Part shown: in pieces, positions 12,438 to 24,555 of the stretch
How the letters are laid out: every line of letters begins with the position of its first letter
Position numbering within the stretch: the first letter of the stretch is position 1
DNA from: Phycomyces nitens
Lineage: Eukaryota > Mucoromycota > Mucoromycetes > Mucorales > Phycomycetaceae
Reading direction: 5' to 3'
Assembly (NCBI GenBank): GCA_022702545.1
Contig: JAHRBC010000003.1
Coordinates: 3,782,001-3,846,000 of the forward strand
Length of the DNA: 64,000 nucleotides
Program-made: the position numbers and the translations under genes
The notes under the pieces: model-generated
Databases searched by the model: none
Seen by the model: only the letters and a program-made list of their open reading frames with translations
Told to the model about the DNA's origin: nothing

Positions 12438-12838
12438 ATGAAGTTTTTTGCCGTCTTCTCTAGCCTTGCCGCCATGATTGCCTTGGCCTCTGCCCAGGGA
12501 GCCGTGACCACTTACACCGAACATGGTGCTATTGGTGGCACACCCTATGATATTGTTGTACTGGGTGTCCAGGAAACTGTGACCGAGACTGTGCTGTCGA
12601 CCATCACAACCACCATCACTACCACTGCATTTTCGGCCGTCTGTAAGTCCAGAAAGCCCTTTTTTTTCTTCTTCTTCATCATCTTCTTTACAATTAACCA
12701 ACATTATCTCTAGATAACCATGAGACCCCCCTGAGCGAATTCCTTGCCGACAGTTCTCTGATCAATGCCCTCACTGCCAATCCTTCAGTTTACCGAATCG
12801 TGACAGCACTCAACCCTCACCTTGCTACCCTTCTTTAA
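12438..12838 (+). CDS. Small secreted protein of unknown function
   Basis: Two exons (12438-12642, 12714-12838) give 109 residues. The N-terminus is a clear Sec signal peptide (MKFFAVFSSLAAMIALASA, cleavage expected before QGA). The mature part, about 90 residues, has a Thr-rich stretch (TVTETVLSTITTTITTTAFS) and then a C-terminal part with LSEFLADSSLINALTANPSV and RIVTALNPHLATLL. There are no cysteines in the mature protein and no GPI-type hydrophobic tail, so secretion or cell-wall association is more likely than membrane anchoring. I do not recognise a named family. A TATA box lies 58 bases upstream. The Thr-rich segment could be O-mannosylated (inference). Confidence 0.8.
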
Positions 12839-13512
12839 CTATAAATCCATCCAGTGCCTGACAGATCTTAATGATTCTTTTGACTGCAATCAATAATACC
12901 TATAAAAGAGGAAAAGAAAAAGGAAAAAGAACGGAAGCCAGAAGCTTGTGGTTCTTTTTTGTATTCCCTTTAGTAATAAATCACCAATACTTGTAAAAAA
13001 TAGTATTTAAATACATGATTTTTTTTTGATCTCAATCCTGTCCCACACATTCTATATATTTCTAGTCCTACGTTTCATAATAATTATATATAAATATATA
13101 TATATATATATAGATTATATATATATTTATATATATATTGAAGAGCATTTGGCTTGTGGAATTCTCCCAAGCCCAACAGATCCAAAAATCAACCATTCCA
13201 CCTCTTTGTGGTTTGATTTAAAAAGGGACCCTAAAGATACAGAAAATAACGGCTCTATAGACTGCAATTTTGTGTGGCTCATCAAAAAAAAAAAGAAAAA
13301 GAAGTACTTGCTTTTGGGATGGGCGTCCCTGGAATGCCCGACCTGCGGACACAAATGTCCTACGTCACTTGGTGGATAGGTGGTGCAGATAGGTGTGTCC
13401 AATCATAGGGATTGGTGCAAATAGTTTATTCCCAAATGATGGTTATTCACCATTTAGTGTTCAGACCGTTGCCTCCTTTTTCTACCAAACTTCTTTCAAC
13501 TCCACTCTCAAG
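12839..13512. other. Spacer and probable RHO1 promoter/leader
   Basis: Holds the 3' flank of the secreted protein gene, TA-rich tracts near 13087-13140 and a TACGTCAC element at 13361-13368. The pyrimidine-rich stretch just before 13512 is probably the RHO1 5' untranslated exon. No separate gene recognised. Confidence 0.5.
13361..13368. promoter_or_regulatory. CRE/ATF-like element upstream of RHO1
   Basis: TACGTCAC, the half-palindromic CRE type bound by bZIP factors of the ATF/CREB family, lies about 150 bases before the probable leader-intron donor of RHO1. The same 8-mer recurs upstream of other genes in the window. Confidence 0.4.
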
Positions 13513-13740
13513 GTAAAAAATAATAATAAATAATAATAATAAATAATAATAAATAATCATAATAATAATCATAATAATAATCATAATAATAATCATAAAG
13601 AATAATCATGAGCACATTAAATAAATAAATAAATATAAAATAAAATAACAGGCAATTACGATTCATTGATAGTCATTTTATATACATATTCCCAGGAGAT
13701 GATGACTCATCTAAACTGATTCTCCTTTTTTCTCTTACAG
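13513..13740 (+). other. Probable 5' leader intron of RHO1, containing an AAT-rich microsatellite
   Basis: The start codon of RHO1 at 13741 directly follows a strong acceptor (TTTTTTCTCTTACAG). A matching donor, CTCAAG|GTAAAA, lies at 13513 behind a pyrimidine-rich stretch that looks like a leader. The intron would be 228 nt. It is filled at about 13520-13608 by AAT and AATAATCAT units, the longest such array in the window. Without this intron the acceptor abutting the ATG would be a coincidence. Confidence 0.6.
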
Positions 13741-14681
<941 letters not shown>

Positions 14682-14956
14682 AATAACTAGATGCAAAGCT
14701 TGATTTTTTTATATACACGGCCAACAAACATTCTTATTTTTGCCGCTGGATCTTTTTTTTTCTGTACCTTTTCTATAATCCCTTTTTTTTTCTCTTCCTT
14801 TTTGTTTGTGAATATAGAAAGGAAATCAAATCTTCTCTTTTTTTATTATCTTGGCTGCTTTTACCCTACAGACAGACAGACAGACAGACAGACACATATA
14901 TATGTATATATTATATACACTGTGCTGCTATATACATACGCACTCTATAGGTGTGC

Positions 14957-14994
<38 letters not shown>

Positions 14995-15990
14995 CTTTTT
15001 TGTTTTTGGAGAGGGCCTCGCGATAACAGCTTTGTCCATAAAGAAAAGGCCCCTTTGACTGACTCGTCAGTAATAAATTTGTGGTGGTGCAAATAGTAAT
15101 AATAATAATAATAAAAATAATAATAATAATAAAAAATACTGCGGATATTTAAACCTCTATTTGTGGTATTGTTTTTAAATGTGTGTTTATTAGACTTGGC
15201 TTCCTAAATAGGAAAGTTAATAATGTTTGTACCAGTAATCACTTTTTTCTTGTTGCTACAAATCATATTGTTATCAACAGAAAATGGCAAAAGTAAATCA
15301 GCTGCCCATCGTACACTTTGCACACTCGAGTTCCCAAGATATTCCCCCCTCCCCCCCCCAAATGTCAATTCTAGCCAAGAAACACCAGAGCTTATCAGTT
15401 ATTACCAAGTTGGATATTTTGAAACCTCCTTGCAAGATTCACAAGTATTTTTATTAGTATTATTTCACTGGAATCTTCAATTGATCTTTTATAAGCACCA
15501 ATTGCATAAATCTGAACTTGAATTTTAAACTAGAAGAAGAAGCATTTCCATGGCCAATGATGCCCTGGTGTTTGGTTTCTTACAATATCTTGCCAATAAA
15601 ATAAATCCCAAAGATATTCTGCTGTCCAGAACGGCATGTTCTCTGCCAATACCACCCCCTCTTTTTGTTAATATATATATATATATAATATTAAAGACAT
15701 GCTTACAAACCATTGGCCTCTATATATCTAATCATGTTCTCAATCGATTCATTGGTGCAGAAAAACCAAAAATGCCATCAAACAAGCCATGCCCTATCTT
15801 TTTTCTTTTTTTTTCTTTTTTTTCTTGGCAGGCATCTTTGGATACCTGGCTGACCATATAAAATCTGGTGCGACATCAGCACCTCAGCCTCAGCGGAGAC
15901 ATATAGTCCAGTGGCTTGTGAGAGTGCTTTATGCGAACACTGCATCTCTTTCAACTACCTTTTAACTATTATCATAATCATTATTATTTA
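14682..15990. other. Intergenic with several simple repeats
   Basis: 3' flank of RHO1 and promoter side of CET1. It holds CAGA units at about 14869-14893, a TA dinucleotide tract at 14959-14992, an AAT-rich tract near 15095-15135 and a C-run near 15350. ORFs at 15223-15528 and 15550-15861 have no motif or splice support and are discounted. Confidence 0.6.
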
Positions 15991-17160
15991 ATGGAAGAAC
16001 GAAAACGCGTCTCTGCTGATACAAATGAAGTATCCCAGCCAAAGCGTCCTCATTTGGATATTCCACGAGAACCTTCTATATTCAACATTAGACCAGTAGA
16101 TGACATAACCCGTTACATTGGCGACTTTCTTTGGGAGCACTGTGGCCAAGAAAATGTAGAGGTAGGCAAACAATCATCAATCTAGCCAGGATCCTCAAGC
16201 CAATCCCATAAAGATCGAGGCAAAGATGGGCGTGTTTGTTGATAGACAGACCAACAGGCGTCTTGACATTGGTGCTCTCACAGAGACAGGTAAATATAGA
16301 ATAGACAATTGTCATGTTCTGATTGATTTATTAGTTTTGAATCCAAACAAGCACTTTTCATTCAAATTCGAATCTGACATGCCCCTCGAGCAGCATAAAC
16401 ACTTTAACCAGCTGTTGAACGATCGGACCAACAAGACCCAGGCAAAAGACTATAGGGTATGTGTGGGTGATCTTGGCTTGTACTAAACACATCAAGTAGG
16501 GCGAACGGATAGCCTACAAACACACCAAGGAAACAGACCGCTTCTTTCCTTCAATGCAATCGAGAAACAACATTAGAGTCACGACAGATCAACAGACTGG
16601 AAGGGTGAGTTTGTCTTGGTGAACGCGACGCGACAGTTGGAGGGGGTGTATTGATTGTCACTTTTTGTCCAGATTGTGCCCAATGGAATCATAGAAAAGA
16701 AGCGCATCGCAGACCTCAACGTACATTCGCCATCTAATGCCCTGGATTACAGGATATCTGTCAATCTCGAAATGCCACGCAAGTCTCTAGTGCTTCAATT
16801 AAAATCCAAGTGTTGAATATAACATTTGTCAATTAGGCAAGAAACCCGAGACAGCCCTCTCTCATGAACGCCATAAAGATAGACTTTCGTACACCCATGG
16901 CGGATTCACCTTTGATCTCACCCAGGTCAAGGGCGCACCCGTAAGTATATAAGAGTATGTGTTTATTCTATTGTTATTGACAAGTCTAGCAGGAGAAGAA
17001 TGAAGAAATGCGTCATGAACTCGAGGTTGAGTTTGTGGATGCCCATTTACTTGCGGAAAAGAAGAAGGAGGGAAATAAGAATCGATCGGGTTATGTACAA
17101 ATGGTAGAAATGTTTGTCAATAACATCCGCCTGTTGAGTCAGAGTGCTCGAAGGCTTTAA
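15991..17160 (+). CDS. CET1: mRNA 5'-triphosphatase, capping enzyme beta subunit (Cet1 family)
   Basis: Removes the gamma phosphate of nascent mRNA as the first step of capping. It belongs to the metal-dependent tunnel-fold family of fungi and protists, unlike the metazoan cysteine phosphatase. Exons: 15991-16161, 16214-16289, 16335-16456, 16500-16604, 16673-16778, 16837-16940 and 16993-17160, giving about 283 residues. Family motifs: ENVEIEAKMGVFVD (metal-binding glutamates), VLNPNKHFSFKFESDM, TDRFFPS, RRLDIG-type strands, LDYRISVNLEMP (second Glu motif) and HKDRLSYTHGGFTFDLTQV, ending with HELEVEFVDAHLL. Intron 5 appears to start with GC rather than GT (C|GCAAGTC), the only junction that keeps MPRKKPETA and the downstream motifs in frame. 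The last acceptor is a tandem AGCAG that can add one Gln. It is tail-to-tail with the PP2C gene, 52 bases apart. Confidence 0.92.
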
Positions 17161-17212
17161 AGATAAAAAAGGAGAGAAAGAGAGAAAGCGTGTGTGTGTG
17201 TGTGTGTAAAAC

Positions 17213-18474
17213 TTATTTCGGGGGAGGACTACTAAGAGGTACTCGATGAGGCTCTGATGGAGGTGCCTTGAAGGGCTCCTTTTTGGCCATCCAATCGTAC
17301 CATCCATTCACCGTACGTTTACGCAAGAAACCCACAATTATTACTGTCATATTATCGCATCCAATACCAGTATTGGTAACCTCGTCTGCAAGACAGTTGT
17401 CTAGAAGCGCCTCACAGATATCCTTGATCGACACTCGATCTCTGAGGTGCTGTCGTATAAAATCAACCACTTCTTGGCTTGTCATGCAATCCCAGATGCC
17501 ATCGCATGCAATTACCATAAACTCATCTTGATCTGTGAGTTCATGCTCACTGATATCAGGATCAGCTATTTACATGTAAATTAGTGCCTTTAAGAGACCA
17601 ACTCAACCCCATACCTGTCACGGCTTGCTTCTCGGGTGGAAGCTGGGAGTTCTTTTTGAATTCGAAATCACCCAGGGCTCTTGATAATGCCAGACTTCCT
17701 AATGTTATGATCTAGTTTAATTGGCCTGGTCTGCATTGATCCATCAAGACTCACCATTCACTCTGCCAAATTCAATATAATCGCCTGCCTGAGTGATCCT
17801 AAAGTGCTCTTTCTTGAGGGTCGGTTTGTGGTCCTGAGAGAGTGGAATGGCCTTTCCCTTGGTTGTACTGATAATTGCCCGCGAATCGCCCGCATTAGCC
17901 TAATTACAAACCTGTGTTTATTGCTAACCGCAAACACATGGATATTCTGCATACCACAAACAACACATTATCCTCAGTCAACAGGGCAGACACGGCTGTA
18001 CATCCAGACAGATCGTTGGAGAACAGGGGATCTGCACAATCGTGTCAATACCATCAAGAATGTGAACCGTAATTTGGCTTTTTTCTTTTCTTTTTTTTTA
18101 TACCTCTTCGCATCTGCTCGTCAATCGCCAGATAACTTCTTTTTAATGCATCCCTGTACCGATGCCGCTGAAAGGCCTGAGACCGAAATAGGATCTCGTG
18201 GAGGTGTTCTCCGCTGTATTTAGCCGCCAAGTCGCCTCCATGTCCATCATACACTGCAAAAAAACTGGTGTTTGTGCCCTTGTAAGAAGGAATGATTGTG
18301 TGCGAATCCTCCATGGCTTTTATTCTTTGTTTTAGAAGACCAAAATCACAAGTTATAATCTTTATATTTACCCATTCGCCAGCCCTGCATACAGGACACA
18401 CCGTACATAAGTCGTTTGTCGCTGCCTTGTTCAGAGGACTTTGTTGTAATAGGTTCTGAGAGTGTCTGGCCCAT
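17213..18474 (-). CDS. PP2C protein phosphatase, Ptc2/Ptc3 type
   Basis: Six exons (18474-18372, 18316-18104, 18031-17955, 17899-17755, 17698-17615, 17565-17213) give 324 residues. Metal-dependent Ser/Thr phosphatase; yeast Ptc2/3 switch off stress MAPK and DNA-damage signalling. The N-terminus [17 protein letters not shown] and [16 protein letters not shown] are typical of this subfamily, with Gly2 a possible myristoylation site (inference). Metal-binding and core motifs in order: MAMEDSH (36-40), VYDGHGG (56-62), [40 protein letters not shown] and [10 protein letters not shown]. All expected aspartates are present, so it should be active. The C-terminal tail after WMAKKEPF is short and proline-rich, shorter than in yeast Ptc2/3. 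Confidence 0.93.
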
Positions 18475-18716
18475 AAGTCTCGAAATATTAGCAGAAAACA
18501 AAGCCGAAAGGATTGAAACTTTTAGGCAATCGATCTAAAAAGAGAACCCGTTATTTCTGCTGGGTTACATCACACATCCTAGTCTGGCCTCAATCCTAGT
18601 CACGACCGACGATCATGATTGGACGGACTTCCTATTGTCCTCTTTTAGGCTGTTTTTTTTTTTTTAATACATGTCCGCCCTACCTCCTCTTACAACCTCT
18701 GCTTTGATCAAGATAC

Positions 18717-19748
18717 ATGTTTCGGTGCCAGACACTCGTCACAAAGCCCGTCCGACGTCAACTATCGACTCTTGCCAAGACAGCCTTGATTGTAACCGGA
18801 GTCCCACTAGGGCTGTATGCTTACAAGGTTAGTCAACAATCGCCACTTGCAACCATTGACATTCAGTAGTGCATAATGATGGTTGCCTTTCAGAACAAGC
18901 TCATCTACATGGGCTACATTCCATATGGTTCTAGGCACCAGCCATATGTGCCCCAATCCCAGAGCCTTCAAGTACGCGAGCAGACTGTTGTCACACCAGA
19001 CAACAAGAAACTGCGAGGCTTCATTGTCCAAAGAACACCACACCCCAAAGGGCCCGTGTTGGTGTATTTCCAGGGCAATGCTGGCAACATGCTTGACCGC
19101 TTTGGCTTATTCAAGGTTGTTCTCGATGCTGTCCCTGACCTGACGATTGTAGGAATATCCTATCGTGGGTTTGGGAGCAGCAACGGAACGGCCACCGAAA
19201 GGGGCCTAATGATCGATAGCAAGGCTATTCTCGATCACACCCTTTCTCTTTATCCAAACAGGCCTATTTACCTTTATGGCCATAGTTTGGGAGGAAGTGT
19301 GGCCATTGGTCTCGCGGCTCAAATTGAGGCCGCAACACAGCCATCGTCATATTCACATGTTGTCGGCCTAATCCTCGAAAATACTTACACAAGCATCGAG
19401 GACATGGTCCAAGCACTCTATCCTCGTTACTCGCCCTATCCCCATCTAGCCAGGTTGTTTCTATGGAATCATTGGCCTAGCAAGGACACCATCAAAAATA
19501 TCAAGATCCCCATACTATTTCTATCGTCAGACAACGATGAGATAGTCCCAGTTGAGCATATGCGCGCCCTGGCCAAACAGGCGACCGCTCCGTCCACCTT
19601 TATACGTTTCAAGCGAGCGCTTCACATGGATATCTACAGCACTGAGCCGGGTGCATACAAGGCTGCCCTAAGAGAGTTTATTGGCCCTAACGATTCTAGA
19701 GACGGTGAGTGGGAGCAGAAAGTGTTTGACGCCAAGGATAGCCAATAG
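18717..19748 (+). CDS. Alpha/beta hydrolase, Bem46/ABHD13 family
   Basis: Two exons (18717-18827, 18894-19748) give 321 residues. The N-terminal exon is rich in Arg and Thr and then hydrophobic (LAKTALIVTGVPLGLYAY), which suggests a membrane anchor or mitochondrial signal. Then follow the family block NKLIYMGYIPYGSR, the oxyanion region YFQGNAGNMLDR, ISYRGFGSSNG, the nucleophile elbow YGHSLGGSVA (Ser), the acid in LSSDNDEIVP (Asp) and the base in RALHMDIY (His). The catalytic triad is complete. Family members are membrane-bound serine hydrolases; Bem46 in fungi is linked to polarity and hyphal growth, but its substrate is unknown. It is divergent from the PP2C gene and tail-to-tail with the acyl-CoA synthetase, 87 bases apart. 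Confidence 0.9.
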
Positions 19749-19835
19749 ATAATCACAATTACACAAACACAAACACAAATAATAATAATAATAATAAATA
19801 ATAAATAATATAAATATTCATATATTTTAAAAAGT

Positions 19836-22352
19836 CTAAAGGTGGGCTCTCAGTTGTGGCAGCAACCCACCACGACGTAATGCGTCTTCAATCTCTACCA
19901 ATGTAGTCTCATCCTCAATAGTTGCTGGGATCTTTACTTCCTTGCCTTCAACCATATCCCTCACAGAACGGCGCAGGACTTTGCCGCTTCTTGTCTTTGG
20001 AAGTCGGCGCACAATAACTGCATGTTCAAAGCAGGCAATTGCTCCAAGATCACGTCTGGTGGCGGCAATTAGCTCTTGGATAATCTTGCCAGTGTCTTCA
20101 GTCTCATTTTCAAACTGTAGGACTAGAATACCCAGTGGAATGTGACCCTTGAGCTTATCAGGCATTGGGACCACGCAACATTCGGCAACCTTTGGATGAG
20201 AAGACAGGATTTCTTCAATGGTGCCTATGAAATATAGAGTCAATGCATATATGATCCTGAACATCCAATGATGGGGGAGGCAAGTAAGCCAAGGTGTTAC
20301 CAGTTGAAAGACGATGTCCTGATACCATATACAATATAAGTTAATAAGCTTGTCTAGCGTTTCTGCAACATGACTGTACCTGCTACATTGATAATATCAT
20401 CCGTTCTAGACATAATATAGACATATCCATCTTCATCAATCATTCCAGCATCGCCTGTATCAAAGTATCCAGGGTATTTAGTAAAGTAGCTGTCTCTATA
20501 GCTATCCTCATTCTTCCAGAGAGTAGAGAATGCAGAAGGAGCAAGCGGCAGTTTGAGAACAATGTTTCCAAACTGGTTAGGTTTTGTGGACTCTTTGTTG
20601 GTGCCTTCCATCAAAATACGGATATCTGACCCAGCGACCTGCTTTCCTGCAGATCCAATACGGACCGGAAGCAAAGGGACCGTACCCTCGTAAAGTGCAG
20701 TAACGGGCGAACCCACTGATGGATGTCAATATCCCATGAAAAAACACACACACATCATAATAATAATAAATCTTACATTCAGTACTCCAGTAATTGTCAA
20801 TAACTCGACAATTCTTTCCAACAATTGCCTGGCACCAATGAAGGGTCTCTGGATCACTACGCTCGCCAGCCAAGAAGAGGGTCTTGAGACTACTGATGTC
20901 ATGATGTCTGGCTAGCTCACCGTGCAGATCAGCACGACGAATAGCGCGGGCAGCCGTGGGTGCAGTAAACATGGTCTTGACCTTGTATTCAGCAACAAGA
21001 CGCCAAAAGGCAGCTGCATCAGGAGTCTGGATAGGTTTGCCTTCATATAACAATGTGGTTGCGCCTGCCAACAGAGGGCCATAAATAGTGTAACTAGATT
21101 TGAAACCAGGACAAGAATGCCGGTCAACATTAGCACATAAATAAATGCATGTCTTTTCTTGCCACGAGGTTTCTTTTTGGATTATATTTATTTACCTGTG
21201 GCTAACTGCCCATCTATTAAATGTTTATTTATTTAGTTTTTTGTAAGCAATTAAAAAAAAATATTTGGTAAAGCACAGTTTTGTTTACCCAATGTCACTA
21301 GCAGTAAAGATCGTTTCGCCCTTTTTTACCGTGAAGATGCTGTCCATAGTCCATCGCAAGGCAACCGCATGGCCACCGTTGGAACGGACGACTCCCTAGC
21401 CAAAAGTCAGTCCTTGATCTAATATAATTTACCTCCCCTTTTCATCTTACCTTTGGCTGTCCAGTGGTTCCACTAGTGTAAAGAATATAGAGGGGATCTT
21501 CACTCCCAACTTCCTCACACTGTTTCATGTGTCTGTTCTCGGCCCGGACGCTTTCCATTGCTTGCTCGTAATCACGATCACCAGAAGCATGGTTCATCTC
21601 GGCCTGAACCTGTCCGGGGCGCTGCAGAACAATCTTGATGGGTACCTTGTGGCTAGACATAGTCAAGGCACTTTCCAGCAAAGCTACAAAGGGACCAATA
21701 AAGTATTTTGGTTAGATCAGTACTACTATGTGTGTGTATAAAAGGAGAATTCCTTTTTGGCTGTTGTGCCTTTTTTGATAAATACGTTTGTACGGAATAG
21801 AACGCTTGGGTTCAATACCACAGCTGGCTGTCAGGACCAGTTTTGGGCAGCATGCGTCGATACGTTTTGCCAACTCTTTGGGAGCAAACCCACCTAGTCC
21901 ACAGAATAAAAACCAGGTCAGTAACCTTTATACATAAAAGTAATGTCGTGCTTACCAAATACCACACAGTGAACGACTCCCAGACGTGCACAAGCAAGGA
22001 TAGCAAACACTGCTTCCGGGACCATTGGCATGTAAATCAAGGCAGTGTCACCTTTCTTGAGCCCATACTCGCGCAGTACTCCGGCCATGCATGAGACCTG
22101 CTCGAGTAGCTGTCTATAGCTATAAACGCGCTTGGAACCAGAGACGGGGGAGTCCCAGATAAGGGCGGGCTGGTCTGGCTGAGACAGAGCATGTCGGTCA
22201 ACGGCATTGTAGCACGTATTCAGTTTTCCATCTGGGAACCACACATAAGGATTGGATCCCTTGCCAGTGTTGGAAATTACGGCAGATGGAGGTACAAACC
22301 AGTCAATATTACGGGCTGCCTCTTTCCAAAGAGAAAAATCAACGGAATCCAT
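19836..22352 (-). CDS. Acetyl/propionyl-CoA synthetase, ACSS3/PrpE type
   Basis: Nine exons (22352-21956, 21893-21786, 21683-21451, 21395-21289, 21213-21196, 21093-20777, 20715-20380, 20318-20301, 20224-19836) join to 640 residues. Activates acetate or propionate to the acyl-CoA through an acyl-adenylate. Motifs: WFVPPSAVISN near the N-terminus, GVVHCVVFGGFAPKELAKRID, the P-loop YTSGTTGQPKGVVR, DIGWAVSHSYTIYGPLLAGATT, the DNYWSTE region, [40 protein letters not shown], and the C-terminal catalytic Lys in KTRSGKVLRR. These point to the ACSS3/PrpE branch rather than the main cytosolic Acs. Two exons are only 18 nt, encoding the GWAVSHS and GHRLSTG motifs. I see no obvious mitochondrial presequence from the chosen ATG. 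Confidence 0.93.
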
Positions 22353-23686
22353 GAAAAAGTATAAAGAGACAAAAGAAGGTGATAAAGATACACGTAAAAG
22401 AACACAGGAGTAAAATATGTCTTTATCCTTATGTTTGTTAATTTCTGTCCCCTTTTTGCCATACTTATCAAATATTTATAGATACATAGAGTTATTTATG
22501 TTGAGCTTTTGTCGAGCGTGAGAACTCAATTGGGCAAGTCTATAGCCTAGAGTTAATTCATTCAACCGCAAGTGTAACACGCTTGGTATCAGAGTATGTG
22601 CTTAATAGGTGAAAACATCAAAGCAGATGTGGCTATGATCTTATACGCCCACGCACAAAAGACACACGGAAGAATGATCATGTCTTTCATGGTTTTATTC
22701 GTTAGTTTTTCAATGAAATTTGGTGGGGTAAGGTAGTACACAGGCCTTGGACATCGTTTTTAGGTAGAGTACAATGGAAAGCGTGAGAATCAAGTGTGGG
22801 GAAGTCAATGCCAAGATTATATAAGAGTATATCGATGGGAAAAATGCTTCTAGAATACTGCCAGACCAGAGAAGAGCTGTATCTTTATTATATAAACATG
22901 TTTTCAAGCATTAGCGAGTAATACAACTAGCTCAATTACACACCCATATATACATATATACATATATATATATATCTTTTTTACGTGGTCATAGGCTGGC
23001 TGACAAGCACCCAAAGAAGTTGTTCTCATGTTGCTTATGTGCAAAATGCAGAAAATAACGCTATATCTATAGCAAATTAGTTGCATGCATGGACTGAGCA
23101 ACGCTTCAATTTTAAACCAGGCCATCACGCCTTTTGTTAACCCTACTTTCTACTATTTATACAGCCATCGTATCATTTACAGCCATTTGAGTGTGTTGTA
23201 TTTATACATCTATATTACCCGCCAAGGCAATCGAGCCAGACTCTTTAGATTTGGAAAGTTGCAACAGCCATCTTGACCCTATTTTCTAACAAGCTCAGCT
23301 GTCACTTGCACTTGTACTCTTGCTCAATACTCCTTTATTTCTGGTCCCTGCCTTTATCTCCTTGATACATGTGCTGTTTTAACACTGGTTTTCATAATCT
23401 TCATTAAGATTGATATTCAGTATATATATATATATATATGTATGTATATATATATTTTGGTCAAGTTCCTATAATATTTAGGATGGGAATTATGCTCTAT
23501 GGTGCATTAACCCTTTGGTATTATAAAAATACTACAAATATACTCGTAGAAACTGGTCAAGGTGTGAATGTGTGGTATCAGATACTAAAAAAAAAAAGTA
23601 TTGCATAAAAGCACATTTGTGAGCCACATATATATTTATATTTGTATTTGTATGTATGTATGTATGTATGTATGTATAGATCTTCT
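22353..23686. other. Intergenic, no recognised gene
   Basis: 1.3 kb of AT-rich DNA between two minus-strand genes, with TA-rich tracts near 22945-22975 and 23419-23455 and a GTAT repeat at 23647-23678. Short ORFs have no motif. Confidence 0.55.
23647..23678 (+). repeat. GTAT tetranucleotide microsatellite
   Basis: About eight GTAT units immediately 3' of the unknown minus-strand gene, ending 9 bases past its stop codon side; it would lie in the 3' untranslated region. Confidence 0.85.
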
Positions 23687-24555
23687 TTACCTTGCTGGTC
23701 TCTCTTCAATACTCTGTGCCATGGATGAAATGGATTGAGTAGACCAAGGGCGAGCCACAAAGCAGCGCCTTGTCTTTTGTAACAGAGGAATCCATGGCAG
23801 GCGAGACCGCTGTGAGTGTGGTCGGGCATAGGCAGACAGGTCCATAGGTTCTTTCTGTGTTTGTTGATGGAGCCAGCCTCCAAGACCACTGTCAGCCTTG
23901 ACCAATGCCCAATAAGCCGTGTCTAGGAATCCCAGGAACAATAAGCAGCCATTACAGACACTTTCATACTCTAGATCAATTTACCATAAATGTTCCTTCT
24001 TTCTTCCTGACTCGCGGTCAGTTCTGGTTTGAGACAGACCGAAAGAGCAGGCATCGATTGACTGGACATGGTGCCGATCCTTGGCTTCTGGTCTTTACCT
24101 TCAAGTCCTTCCAATAATTGATGGGCAGCCAAAAGAGAATCAAAGAGATCGGGAGGAGGCACTTCCGGAACACTTTCGCTGGTTCGACGAGGCAAACAAG
24201 GCTTGCTGGGAGTCTGAGGAAGTGCGACTGAGAGACGATAGATGCTTTCGTGAGGCGCATACATTGGCCGAGGCATGTATTTTTCATAGGATTCCATACA
24301 AGGAATCTTTCGAGTTGTTTGGATAGGTGCAGATGAAGAAATTGGGTTAGATAGTGTCAATGAAGTGGTCGAAGACGAAAGGCTGGGCAACTCGCTCATG
24401 GGAACTGTTGCTGGCTCACTCTTTCGTCTCTGATGGCCAAAACTTCCAATGGAAGCACTTGGCCAGCCTACAGAATGAGGGCAATTGGATTTATATCCTT
24501 GTTCTTTAATAATCTAATTTATTACAAATGTACCTTGTTTGATGAGTATGGTCAT
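23687..24555 (-). CDS. Unrecognised Ser/Pro-rich protein
   Basis: Three exons (24555-24534, 24467-23985, 23922-23687) give 246 residues with GT-AG junctions. The first exon codes only MTILIKQ. Next comes a Ser/Thr-rich part (LSSSTTSLTLSNPISSS), then a short stretch likely to be helical, PPPDLFDSLLAAHQLLEGLE, and near the C-terminus IYGDTAYWALVKADSGLGGWL and RSRLPWIPLLQKTRR. There are several RRxS-like sites (HQRRKSEP, LPRRTSES) that could be protein kinase A targets (inference). No known domain, signal peptide or membrane helix is visible. The spliced frame and the block structure argue for a real gene, but I cannot name it. Confidence 0.6.

Noticed and set aside
16162..16189. Shorter 28-nt version of the first CET1 intron ending at CCAG
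   Set aside because: It keeps the frame but is too short for spliceosomal removal; the 52-nt version ending at 16213 gives the family's VEIEAKMG motif.
18372..18395. Alternative first donor in the PP2C gene at CCT|GTATGC
   Set aside because: It would remove the conserved MQGWR block; the donor at 18371 retains it and joins in frame to AMEDSH.
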